Shown here: piece after piece, positions 35,247 to 43,515 of the stretch
How the letters are laid out: every line of letters starts with the position of its first letter
How positions within the stretch are numbered: the stretch's first letter is position 1
NCBI GenBank assembly: GCA_017379075.1
Contig: JAFNXL010000043.1
Span: 1 to 47,209, forward strand
DNA from: Bacteroidaceae bacterium
Lineage (GTDB): Bacteria; Bacteroidota; Bacteroidia; Bacteroidales; Bacteroidaceae
DNA length: 47,209 nt
Direction of reading: 5' to 3'
The notes under the pieces: generated by a model
What the model saw: only the letters and a program-made list of their open reading frames with translations
What the model was told of the DNA's origin: nothing
Database searches by the model: none
Made by a program: the position numbers and the translations under genes

Positions 35247-36644
35247 TTATTGGAACATTCCTTCAGGCACCTCGTAGGGGCTGTCAAAAACCGTTGTGGT
35301 GTCGGCGGTGTACATACGGGTGCAGAGCGTGAAGCTGTCGTATCCTGCGGGATGCTTGTAGGTCAGCATCACAAAGAAAGCCTTGTAGCCCTTCTGCGGC
35401 AATGACACGGGAACGCTGAATTTCTTCGTAGAAGGCAGGGGCTGGTCTACGGGAGTGAAGCGACACTTGCGGAAATCCTTGGTCTCGGACTCTGCCTGCC
35501 AAAGCTGTGCGGAGAGCAGTTCTCCCCTGCCCGTCTTCAGTTGCAATTGGAACTGGCCGTCCTTCTCAACCAGCTCGCTCTGGCAAGAGGGATACTTGCG
35601 GCCGTGGATGGTGTGGTGGAAGAATGCCTCGAGCGAGGACGCCACAGCCTTGCGGTCGCCCAGACCATGTCCGGCATTGGGCACATAGGTAATGCGCTCC
35701 TCGCCGGGAATACCGTACATGTAGTTCTTCACGGCATCCACCGTCCAGTACTCATCGTTGGTGCCCAGCATCAGCCATTTGGGCATGGTGTACGCTGAGC
35801 GGTACGAATAGGGGTCCACCATGTCGAGCAGTCCCTTTCCCTTTGTGGAGGCAAGCAGGTCGGTAAGTCCCAGGTCCACATAGTCGTGAATCTCCATACT
35901 GTAGGCGCCGTACATGTGCTTCTGGTAAGGCACGTTCACCGGCATGTTGAGAATGTCGATGACCATCGGCGCAATGGCTACCACGCGAGAGTCGCCCGTG
36001 GCGGCAGTCATCCATGTAGTCCATCCGCGCTTGGATACGCCGTTCACCACAAAGCGTCCCTTACGGCAGGGCAACGACTTGCGGGCGGCAAACTCCTCAA
36101 TGGCGTTCATGGCACTTACCACGCTCTTGGTCATGGGGAAGATGAGCGGCCAGGTCTGGTCTCCCGTAAGCTGATACTGGTGGAAGGTGTAGGACATCAG
36201 CGCGTCTTCGTACAGATTGTCATAGAGCGGCTGTCTGGGCACTTGCCACAGCACGGCGGTTACGGCGTTGCAGTGGCGGGCGCTATGACCCATCATGCTG
36301 ATGATGCCCTCGTCCCATCCGTGATAGTTGGGCTCGCCGGTCTCCTTGTTTGCCGAACCACCGGTAACATGAAGCAGGACGTGGCGGTGCTTCACCTCTT
36401 GGGGCACAATGACCACCATCTCATGAATCCAGGGAAAGCCGCGCCAAGTCTGCGACTGCATGCGCAGGCGGTAGGCCGTGCCGTCCTGGGTACGGAGGCT
36501 GTCCAGCACCTTCCACTGGAACGAGTTGTCATACTGCTCCACATAGGCGCGGAGGGCTTTAGAGGTTTCCTGGGCATAAGCCTGGTGTGCGCCTGCAAGC
36601 ATCAGACACACAAGAAGGGCGCAGAAGAAGATTTTTCTTTTCAT
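35247..36644 (-). CDS. PhoPQ-activated pathogenicity-related (PqaA-type) protein
   Basis: This 465-residue exported protein has a signal peptide (RKIFFCALLVCLMLAGAHQAYA) and matches the PhoPQ-related family, an alpha/beta-hydrolase-like fold. The putative nucleophile is S204 in NGVSKRGWTTW. Other family positions are VTGGSANKETG near 93-103, WLMLGTNDEYW near 305, and the late catalytic-type HGL in NAGHGLGD. The Salmonella relative PqaA is linked to antimicrobial-peptide resistance; the substrate here is unknown. It lies 19 bases after the antiporter gene, the last of three genes on the minus strand. Confidence 0.85.
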   Translation of the reverse strand: MKRKIFFCALLVCLMLAGAHQAYAQETSKALRAYVEQYDNSFQWKVLDSLRTQDGTAYRLRMQSQTWRGFPWIHEMVVIVPQEVKHRHVLLHVTGGSANKETGEPNYHGWDEGIISMMGHSARHCNAVTAVLWQVPRQPLYDNLYEDALMSYTFHQYQLTGDQTWPLIFPMTKSVVSAMNAIEEFAARKSLPCRKGRFVVNGVSKRGWTTWMTAATGDSRVVAIAPMVIDILNMPVNVPYQKHMYGAYSMEIHDYVDLGLTDLLASTKGKGLLDMVDPYSYRSAYTMPKWLMLGTNDEYWTVDAVKNYMYGIPGEERITYVPNAGHGLGDRKAVASSLEAFFHHTIHGRKYPSCQSELVEKDGQFQLQLKTGRGELLSAQLWQAESETKDFRKCRFTPVDQPLPSTKKFSVPVSLPQKGYKAFFVMLTYKHPAGYDSFTLCTRMYTADTTTVFDSPYEVPEGMFQ

Positions 36645-36663
36645 CGTTAATCACATATTAATA

Positions 36664-38112
36664 TTATGTATTGATTTCTTCTCGTTGAAGCAGGAGCAGC
36701 ACATCGCCATTTTCCAGCACCAGCTGTCCGTTGGGCACCTGATAGTCATCGCCACGGCGCACCAGCACCACCAAAGCACCCTTGGGCAGACGGGCATTCA
36801 TCAGGCGCTCGCCCTCGGAGAGAATTTCGGGCGTAACCACAAGGTCGGTCAGATAGCTTCCGGTCTCCTCCGGCAGTTCCACACCAAAGCTGTTCACGTG
36901 TTCCTCCAAAGGCTCGTCCAGCTTCAGCTTGCGTGCCACAAAGGGAATGGTGGTTCCCTGTACAAGCAAGGAAAGGAGTGTGATGAAGAACACTATGTTG
37001 AAGATGATTTCAGAGCCTGGGATATTGGCCGCCACGGGATAGGTGGCAAAGATGATGGGCACGGCACCGCGCAGTCCCACCCACGAGATGAAGGTTACGG
37101 CCTTGGGATTCATCTCCTTGATCCAGGGCAGCAGACAAAGCACCACGCTGACCGGACGCGCCACAAGCATCAGGAACGCACCCACCACCAGAGCTTCAAG
37201 AATGACACTCATCATGTCGCTTGGGTTGACCAGAAGTCCGAGCGAGAGGAACATCACAATCTGCACCAGCCATGTCATTCCGTCCATGAAGGAGTCAATC
37301 TCCCTGCGGCGTGCAATGCGGCTGTTGCCCACAAGCATACCGGCCACATAGACCGAAAGGAAGCCGTTTCCACCGGAAGCGTTGCTCACGGCAAAGGTGA
37401 TGAAGATGGTACTGAAAAGGAACAGCGCATAGAGCGAGCCGTTCTGCAGGGTGATACGGTTGATGCTCCACACAATGACTTTTCCCATGCCAAAGCCGAA
37501 GAAAAGGCCCACGGCAAACTGCACAACCAGCTTGGTGCCCAATGCGCCAAGGTCGAAAGTGCCATCCGTAATGGCTTGCAGCAGCACAATGGTCAGCAAA
37601 TAGGCCATGGGGTCATTACTTCCGCTCTCGAACTCCAAAATGGGACGCAGGCGGTGCTTGAGGTTCATCTTCTGCGAGGAGAGCAGGTTGAAGACCGAAG
37701 CGCTGTCCGTCGAGGCCATGGTTGCAGCCAACAGCAGTGCCAGCAGCAGGGTGAAACTGCGGCCGTCATAGAGTTTGGGGGTGACCCAATAGATGAAAGC
37801 TCCGGTCAATACGGTGGTCAGCACCACGCCCACGGTGGAAAGCATGACACCCTTTCCCAATACGGGTTGTATTTCCTTCCATTTGGTACCCATACCGCCC
37901 GAAAAGAGGATGACACAAAGGGACAGTGTACCCACAAACTGCGCCTGGCTGGTGTTGTCATATTGAATGCCCAGTCCGTCGGTTCCGAACAACATTCCCA
38001 CCACAAGGAACATAAGCAAGGCGGGGAGTCCAAACTTGAAACCGGTTCGGCAGAGCAAAAGGCTGACCAACAGGAGCGAGGCAGCCGTAAAGATTATTAG
38101 TTCTGTAGACAT
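36664..38112 (-). CDS. K+/H+ antiporter (CPA1, NhaP2/CvrA-like)
   Basis: This 482-residue inner-membrane antiporter has about twelve hydrophobic segments covering residues 1-385. It contains FGLPALLMFLVVGMLFGTDG, the ion-binding-type ESGSNDPMAY near 185, and WVGLRGAVPIIFAT near 345. A cytosolic C-terminal TrkA-C-like domain (about 400-482) is typical of the NhaP2 branch. It would exchange K+ or Na+ for protons and help control volume and pH. It sits between the GH71/99-like and PqaA-like genes with gaps of 35 and 19 bases. Confidence 0.9.
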   Translation of the reverse strand: MSTELIIFTAASLLLVSLLLCRTGFKFGLPALLMFLVVGMLFGTDGLGIQYDNTSQAQFVGTLSLCVILFSGGMGTKWKEIQPVLGKGVMLSTVGVVLTTVLTGAFIYWVTPKLYDGRSFTLLLALLLAATMASTDSASVFNLLSSQKMNLKHRLRPILEFESGSNDPMAYLLTIVLLQAITDGTFDLGALGTKLVVQFAVGLFFGFGMGKVIVWSINRITLQNGSLYALFLFSTIFITFAVSNASGGNGFLSVYVAGMLVGNSRIARRREIDSFMDGMTWLVQIVMFLSLGLLVNPSDMMSVILEALVVGAFLMLVARPVSVVLCLLPWIKEMNPKAVTFISWVGLRGAVPIIFATYPVAANIPGSEIIFNIVFFITLLSLLVQGTTIPFVARKLKLDEPLEEHVNSFGVELPEETGSYLTDLVVTPEILSEGERLMNARLPKGALVVLVRRGDDYQVPNGQLVLENGDVLLLLQREEINT

Positions 38113-38147
38113 TAAGATTCTTAGTGTATGATTGATTTGGGTTTTAA

Positions 38148-39950
38148 TTATTCAGCATATACATAGTTGAAGCGTCCTCCGGGCGCAACATCGCCGTTCA
38201 CATAGAAGTCCATCAGGTTGCCTTCGTCCTGCATGTTGTCGCTCCACTTGAACTCGAAGTCCAGCTTGCTTCCTTCCATGCCCAACACCTTGCGCGGGAT
38301 GCGGAGCATCATCTTGTTTCCATTGACGCTCATGGAAGCCTCGCCACAATTATGCCATATCCACTTGTTCTGGTGACTCTTCTGCACAAAGGCCTTTCCG
38401 CCCATGGGATTTTTGTAGTTCACAATGAAGTCGTAGCCCTGCCATCCGGTCTGTTTGTTTCGGTCCGCGTCAATGAACAGGCGCATCCATGCCGCATCCG
38501 TTGAAGGAGTGAGCTTGTCCGCTGTCTCCACATAGAAGCAGACAAACTTGTCATCACGAGCCACCTTTGCGCCCACGATGTCATTGCGTCCGGTTGTGTT
38601 CACATAGTGGTACTGGCTGCAGGCCTTGGCATCCCGGTGACGGGTGTTGCCCTTGTAGCTGGCATAGAAGGGCTGCACGTCTGCCCACTTTTTCCATTGT
38701 CCGGGCATGATGCTCACGGGCGCAGACACGGCGGGTTGTGCGTCGGTTCCCTTGAACTTGCGCACGCGGTCCACCAGCTGCAGGTAGTACACGTCGCCAT
38801 AGTCGCCCCAGGTCTTCACCGGCTCAATATCGCGGCTGCGGTCAGAGTCGAACTGGTCTACAAAGGAGAAGGGGTCGCCCGTCCAGGGACTGTTCTCCCG
38901 CGTATATTTTCCGGCAATCCACTCGTTCCATCCAGTTATGAACACCGCCTTGGGGTCAAGCTCATACGCCCTGTCCCACTGCTCCAGGAAGTTCCATCCG
39001 TACAGGTAGCCGTCCGGACGGGGGTCGAAGCCCTTGCGCTTGGAATAGCTGCGCGAGTGAGAGCCTGGCTTGTTGAAGGCGCTGCAATGTCCCTTGGTCT
39101 CGGGACAGGCATTCTGCGCAATACCCACGGTCACCAGCTCATAGCTGCCGTCAGTCGTGGGCACATAGCCGTGCTGCGGATAATTCTCCAGCCATCCCCA
39201 CTGGTTGGGGAAGGCGGGATTGGGACCGTCCACATAGTCGGGCTGTCCGGGACGGAAGGTGAAGAAGTCCTTGATGGCACGGTCCTGCTCGCTGTCCGTA
39301 AGGTTGTGCGGATAGGCCATAATCACGGGTTTTCCGTTCCAATGGAGCCACAGGTTCTTGTATTTTCCCTTGCTGTAGAGTCTGTCATAGAGGTGGCGAA
39401 GGGAATAAAGCGAGTTTTCGCTGAAGCCGAAAGGCAGCATAAACGCAATCTTGGGCACGTTCACACCGTCCTTCTGTGCCTGGTCCCAGGCATATAGCAG
39501 CGAGTCTGTGCTGGCATCCCAGGTGAAGGTACCGTTGGTGCAGTCGAAGAACACACCGTCCACCTTGGCGTCGGCCAGCAGTTCGGCATGCTTGCGCAGC
39601 ACCCAGGTGTCCGTGGTGCGGTAGTATCCGAAGAGCGGCTCGCCCCAGAAATAATTTCCAGTGGCCTTCTTTGTCCAGGCGGGATGGTTGGCATCCTGCA
39701 TGGCTTCGGGATATTGTCGGATGATTTCCGTATTGTTCTTCACCTCGGTACCGGGGGCATCGTGGCGCTCGTGCCATGTCCAGTAGAACATGAACACCTG
39801 CTTGTCCTTCTCTGCCCTGTCATATCGTCCCACGGTGCGTCCCAGCGCATCCGTAGCAGCCCAATGGTCACTGTTTACAACTACATCCTGGGCCACGCTT
39901 AGGACTGAAAACGAAAGGAACAACGCGGTTAATAACCAGTTCTTTTTCAT
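38148..39950 (-). CDS. Secreted GH71/99-like glycosidase with CBM9-like tail
   Basis: This 600-residue protein starts with a signal peptide (MKKNWLLTALFLSFSVLSVA). Residues about 40-390 look like a GH71/GH99-type barrel (VFMFYWTWHERHDAPG; DAKVDGVFFDCTNGTFTWD; VFITGWNEWIAGK). WNEW and the preceding acidic positions are plausible catalytic-cleft elements. Residues about 430-600 look like a carbohydrate-binding family 9-type sandwich (MRLFIDADRNKQTGWQGYDF). GH71/99 enzymes act on alpha-glucans or alpha-mannans; the substrate here is not deducible. It is first of a minus-strand operon with the -7 box at 39994-40001. Confidence 0.72.
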   Translation of the reverse strand: MKKNWLLTALFLSFSVLSVAQDVVVNSDHWAATDALGRTVGRYDRAEKDKQVFMFYWTWHERHDAPGTEVKNNTEIIRQYPEAMQDANHPAWTKKATGNYFWGEPLFGYYRTTDTWVLRKHAELLADAKVDGVFFDCTNGTFTWDASTDSLLYAWDQAQKDGVNVPKIAFMLPFGFSENSLYSLRHLYDRLYSKGKYKNLWLHWNGKPVIMAYPHNLTDSEQDRAIKDFFTFRPGQPDYVDGPNPAFPNQWGWLENYPQHGYVPTTDGSYELVTVGIAQNACPETKGHCSAFNKPGSHSRSYSKRKGFDPRPDGYLYGWNFLEQWDRAYELDPKAVFITGWNEWIAGKYTRENSPWTGDPFSFVDQFDSDRSRDIEPVKTWGDYGDVYYLQLVDRVRKFKGTDAQPAVSAPVSIMPGQWKKWADVQPFYASYKGNTRHRDAKACSQYHYVNTTGRNDIVGAKVARDDKFVCFYVETADKLTPSTDAAWMRLFIDADRNKQTGWQGYDFIVNYKNPMGGKAFVQKSHQNKWIWHNCGEASMSVNGNKMMLRIPRKVLGMEGSKLDFEFKWSDNMQDEGNLMDFYVNGDVAPGGRFNYVYAE

Positions 39951-39993
39951 GTCTTATGTAAAATTTAGGGGTTTCTGTTGCAATTATTGCGCA

Positions 39994-40001
39994 CAAAGAT
40001 A
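39994..40001 (-). promoter_or_regulatory. -7 box of the GH71/99-antiporter-PqaA operon
   Basis: TATCTTTG on the minus strand matches the consensus. No TTTG is at standard spacing. It is divergent from the sulfatase promoter 50 bases away. Confidence 0.55.
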
Positions 40002-40051
40002 CATAAAAATCGGAACAAAAACACGTTTCCTTCCTTAATATTTACACATTA

Positions 40052-40083
40052 TTTGCCAGTGAAATGTAATTCCCGTATCTTTG
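40052..40083 (+). promoter_or_regulatory. Promoter of the sulfatase
   Basis: TTTG (40052-40055), a 20-base spacer and TATCTTTG (40076-40083) give a full consensus match. The leader is about 37 bases. Confidence 0.8.
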
Positions 40084-40126
40084 CTTTGCATTAGAATAAA
40101 AACACGTATTTTACACGACAGAAATC

Positions 40127-41740
40127 ATGAAAACCCGTCCCGACATTCTGTTCCTTCTGCTCGGAGGCCTTCCCGCAACCGCAATGGCGCACCAACGCCC
40201 CAACATCATCTATATCATGTGCGACGACATGGGATATGGCGACCTTGGCTGTTACGGGCAGAAACTCATCTCCACCCCCAACCTCGACCGCATGGCTGCC
40301 GAGGGCATGCGCTTCACACAGGCCTATGCCGGCAGTCCCGTCAGCGCTCCTTCTCGTGCCTGCTTCATGACCGGCCAGCACACGGGTCACGTCCATGTCA
40401 GGGGCAACCGCGAGTATTGGCAGAGAAGCCTTCGGCAAAACGCATTCGGGCAGAACCCCGACTATGATGTCATTGGACAGGAGCCATACAAGAACACCCA
40501 CAAGATCATCCCCGAGCTGTTCAAGGAAGCCGGCTACAAGACGGGCATGTTCGGCAAGTGGGCGGCGGGCTATTACAACATGAAGCACCCCGACACCTAC
40601 AAGACTGACGCCGAGGGCAACACGGACACGGACGCATGGCAGACAAGCAGCTCGGCATCGCTGCCCAACCTGCGTGGAATAGACTGCTACTATGGCCCCA
40701 TCTGCCAATTCCAGGCACACACCTACTACCCGAACTTTCTGAACAGATACGACCCGGAAAAGTATGGCGACCAACACGTTGTCATTGACACATTAAAGCA
40801 GAACATCAACCATCGCGACGTCAGTAGCGGACATCCCGATTATGAAAACCGCGCACAATACTCGGCCGACCTCATCCACCGCTATGCGCTGGAATGGATA
40901 GACCGCCAGCACAAGGACGAACCCTTCCTCGGCATCTTCACCTACACCCTTCCCCATGCCGAACTGTGGCAGCCGAACGACAGCATCCTGCAGCATTACA
41001 CCGACAAGTTCCAGGGCGATGACAGCCCCTTTGGAGGCGCGTTCGGGTCGTGGTACTACAGGAACGCAAACCGCCACGCCCAGTTCGCCGCCATGATTAC
41101 CCGCCTGGACACACAAGTGGGCGAAATACTGCAAAAACTGGAAGAGAAGGGATTGGCGGAGAATACGCTGGTCATCTTCACATCGGACAACGGCCCGCAC
41201 ACAGAGGGTGGCGCCGACCCCGACTGGTTCAACCGCGACGGCCTGCTCAGGGGCGTAAAGCGTTCCACACACGAGGGTGGCATCCGCGTCCCTTTCATCG
41301 CCTGGGGGCATGATGTGCCAGCCGGAACGGTAAACGACCACCAGTTGGCGTTCTACGACCTCATGCCCACCCTCCTTGACTATGCCGGCCTGGACGGCGA
41401 CGCTTACAGCCTGAAGGCCAGTACAGCGGAACAGCGGTTCGACGGCATTTCCTTTGCCAAGACCTTGCGCGGCAAGCACAGGAAGCAGAAGAAGCATGAG
41501 TTCCTCTACTGGGAATTCCACGAAACCGACATGATGGCGCTGCGTATGGCCGACTGGAAGATGATTGTCAAGAACGGAAAGGTCAGCCTGTACAACCTTG
41601 CCACCGACCTCCACGAAGACCATGACGTGGCTGCAGAAAACCCCGAGATTGTGGCCCGCATGACCGACATCATCCGCCGCGAGCACACCACCAGCAGCAT
41701 GTTCAAGATTACGCTTCCGGGCGAAAGCGGGAAGAGGTAA
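40127..41740 (+). CDS. Serine-type arylsulfatase-family sulfatase
   Basis: This 537-residue exported sulfatase has a short signal-like N-terminus (ILFLLLGGLPATAMA). Metal ligands D33-D34 lie in YIMCDDMGYGDLGC. The formylglycine motif is S73-A-P-S-R77, followed by ACFMTG. A serine here means maturation by a radical-SAM anaerobic sulfatase-maturating enzyme, which is not in this window. Further active-site positions include the FTSDNGPH segment and GVKRSTHEGGIRVP. It removes sulfate from glycans or aryl esters; the substrate is unknown. Its stop is 3 bases from the end of the convergent DUF3784 gene. Confidence 0.93.
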   Translation: MKTRPDILFLLLGGLPATAMAHQRPNIIYIMCDDMGYGDLGCYGQKLISTPNLDRMAAEGMRFTQAYAGSPVSAPSRACFMTGQHTGHVHVRGNREYWQRSLRQNAFGQNPDYDVIGQEPYKNTHKIIPELFKEAGYKTGMFGKWAAGYYNMKHPDTYKTDAEGNTDTDAWQTSSSASLPNLRGIDCYYGPICQFQAHTYYPNFLNRYDPEKYGDQHVVIDTLKQNINHRDVSSGHPDYENRAQYSADLIHRYALEWIDRQHKDEPFLGIFTYTLPHAELWQPNDSILQHYTDKFQGDDSPFGGAFGSWYYRNANRHAQFAAMITRLDTQVGEILQKLEEKGLAENTLVIFTSDNGPHTEGGADPDWFNRDGLLRGVKRSTHEGGIRVPFIAWGHDVPAGTVNDHQLAFYDLMPTLLDYAGLDGDAYSLKASTAEQRFDGISFAKTLRGKHRKQKKHEFLYWEFHETDMMALRMADWKMIVKNGKVSLYNLATDLHEDHDVAAENPEIVARMTDIIRREHTTSSMFKITLPGESGKR

Positions 41741-41743
41741 GGG

Positions 41744-42061
41744 CTACTTCTTCTTTGCCCACGTATTGGCCAGAACAACCACGGCAATGGCGGCAATGAC
41801 TATGATGGCGGTGACCACATAATAGAGCTGCTTGCTGTCGGGCTTGCCCAGTATATCGGGTAACCACATGACGGCACACACAAGAAACATCACTCCGCCC
41901 ACCAGTTTGCGCAGACGTTCCGCATAATACTTGTCCTTCTCCTTCTCATTGGCTGTGTTGTAGCCCGCAATCAGGGAATCCCCCTTGCCAAAGAAAACGA
42001 TAAGCGCCAGAAGAAGCGGAATAAACGTGAAGAGAGCCTTGATGACAATATGAGCAAGCAT
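41744..42061 (-). CDS. DUF3784-like small membrane protein
   Basis: This 105-residue protein starts MLAHIVIKALFTFIPLLLAL. A longer GTG-initiated version would begin inside the -7 box, so the ATG at 42061 is preferred. It has three hydrophobic segments, and the DUF3784 pattern GYNTANEKEKDKYYAERLRKL lies after the first (written here in two parts: GYNTANEKEKDKY and YAERLRKL). Function is unknown. Its promoter region carries a 13-base inverted repeat (42067-42110). It converges on the sulfatase gene with 3 bases between stops. Confidence 0.8.
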   Translation of the reverse strand: MLAHIVIKALFTFIPLLLALIVFFGKGDSLIAGYNTANEKEKDKYYAERLRKLVGGVMFLVCAVMWLPDILGKPDSKQLYYVVTAIIVIAAIAVVVLANTWAKKK

Positions 42062-42066
42062 AAATG

Positions 42067-42110
42067 AAACCGTATCTTTAATGGTAAAACGTGCCACAAA
42101 GATACGGTTT
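42067..42110. promoter_or_regulatory. 13-base inverted repeat over the DUF3784 promoter
   Basis: AAACCGTATCTTT (42067-42079) is the exact reverse complement of AAAGATACGGTTT (42098-42110), with an 18-base spacer. The right arm contains the -7 box TATCTTTG (42097-42104, minus strand), and the left arm lies in the leader just before the ATG at 42061. It could be an operator dyad or a leader duplication. Confidence 0.6.
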
Positions 42111-42138
42111 TATTTTATATCAGAGAAAAAACAGTCTC

Positions 42139-43320
42139 TTATTTTGCCCACTTTGACAACCAGCGGCGCACCGGCTCGTCATACAGCTTCAGGCAAGCAT
42201 AGGCCACAGACAGATTGACGGCAAACACCAGCAGCACCACGGGCCATGTCTCGGCCAGGGTGTATTGCTTGGTCTCGATGAGCCAGGCATAGAACAGGTA
42301 CATCACGGGATAGTGCACAATGTAGAGCGGATAAGAGATGTCGCCCAGGAACTTGCAGATTTTTGTAGAGGCCACATCGCTTGTCACACCCGATGCCGCC
42401 AGCCACACGATGACGGGGAACACGAAGGCGATGCACAGCACCTCAAACGCGCTGTTGATGCACACACCCTCCACGGGCAGCAGTTCGGCAGGCAGATAAG
42501 GAATGGAGAAGAGGCCGAACAATGCGGCTATCGAAAGCCAGAACACGCCACGCACCTTCACGGGCTTGAAGTTGCGCGCCAGCAGCATACCCATGGAGAA
42601 GGGGAACATCATGCGCAGGAAACCGCCGCAGAGGTTCATCGTATCTGCAGCCCATCCCACACCAATCATGCCATAGCCAGACACGTCACTTACGGCAAAC
42701 CATGCCCAAGCGGCTCCGGCCAGCGCCACAAACACAGCCAGCGCCTTGTTGGAAAGGCGGCGGATAAGAAGCGCATACACAATGTTGCCAATGTATTCAA
42801 AGAACAACGACCATGCCGGGCCGTTCAGAGGGAACATCTCGCCGTTTCCGCGCACCTCATATCCCGCGCCCGCATAGGCTGGGATGAAGAGAAAAGAAAG
42901 CAGCAGACAGAGGAACACCCAGGGCAGGGGCGTCTCCGTGCCGTCCCACTTCACACCGCCACCAATCAAAAAGGTGATGAAGCCGATGAACATACCCATC
43001 ACCAGCATGGGATGCAGGCGGATAAGGCGGCGTTTGAAGAAGTTGCCAAGCGTCAGCCGCTTCTCTCCCAGGGCTGTCCAGCGGTCGTCATAGGCATAAC
43101 TGATGACAAAGCCCGAAAGCATGAAGAAGAAGTCCACGGCCAGATGGCCATGATTGAAGACATCAATGGCGCTGCCTTCCGCAAAGGCAAACCCTTCGAA
43201 CACATGATACCACACCACCATCAGTGCAGCCGCTCCGCGCAGACCGTCCAACAACTCATAGTGGGGTTTTGAATCGGCAAAAGAAGCCGACGAAACAATG
43301 CTTTTTTTGTTTTCAGACAT
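42139..43320 (-). CDS. Acyltransferase 3 family membrane protein
   Basis: This 393-residue polytopic protein of the OafA/acyltransferase-3 family transfers acyl groups, often acetyl, onto surface glycans or lipids at the inner membrane. The N-terminal signature is LLDGLRGAAALMVVWYHVFE, containing the conserved His in the first membrane segment. DFFFMLSGFVISYAY follows, and about ten hydrophobic segments are visible. There is no periplasmic SGNH extension. A -7 box, TATATTTG on the minus strand, lies at 43355-43362. It is the last chromosomal-looking gene before the accessory module on the right. Confidence 0.9.
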   Translation of the reverse strand: MSENKKSIVSSASFADSKPHYELLDGLRGAAALMVVWYHVFEGFAFAEGSAIDVFNHGHLAVDFFFMLSGFVISYAYDDRWTALGEKRLTLGNFFKRRLIRLHPMLVMGMFIGFITFLIGGGVKWDGTETPLPWVFLCLLLSFLFIPAYAGAGYEVRGNGEMFPLNGPAWSLFFEYIGNIVYALLIRRLSNKALAVFVALAGAAWAWFAVSDVSGYGMIGVGWAADTMNLCGGFLRMMFPFSMGMLLARNFKPVKVRGVFWLSIAALFGLFSIPYLPAELLPVEGVCINSAFEVLCIAFVFPVIVWLAASGVTSDVASTKICKFLGDISYPLYIVHYPVMYLFYAWLIETKQYTLAETWPVVLLVFAVNLSVAYACLKLYDEPVRRWLSKWAK

Positions 43321-43500
43321 ACAATGTTAATAAAGTATTATAGGATTTATGTTGCAAATATAGACATAAAAAGACAAACTCACTAATTTTAAGGACAAAA
43401 AACAAATGCAAATGCAAAAAAAGTTACAACCCACTGATACACAATGGGGTATAAAATTCAGTAAATGCAAAATTTGCAAAAAGGCGAAAAAAGGGGCTTT
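43321..43500. other. AT-rich boundary spacer
   Basis: This 180-base spacer separates the acyltransferase gene from the mobile-type module. It holds the -7 box at 43355-43362, repeated AAATGCAAA words (43404-43420) and the palindrome TGCAAAATTTGCA near 43467. No att-like direct repeat could be paired within the window. Confidence 0.5.
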
Positions 43501-43515
43501 CTATGCCCCCTTTTT
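43487..43515 (-). terminator. Terminator of the DUF3987 gene
   Basis: GGGGC (43493-43497) pairs with GCCCC (43505-43509) over 7 bases, flanked by an A-run and a T-run. On the minus strand the stem is followed by TTTTTT. It overlaps the stop codon of the DUF3987 gene. Confidence 0.75.

Noticed and set aside
36685-38100. 471-codon open frame antisense to the antiporter
   Set aside because: It is His/Gln-rich with no domain and exactly mirrors the antiporter gene; long antisense frames are expected in this GC-rich DNA.
42265-43272. 335-codon open frame antisense to the acyltransferase
   Set aside because: It is His/Gln/Glu-rich antisense of a clear membrane protein gene.
43400-43480. Attachment site of the right-hand element
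   Set aside because: AAATGCAAA words and a palindrome are present, but no matching direct repeat or integrase is in the window to support a site.
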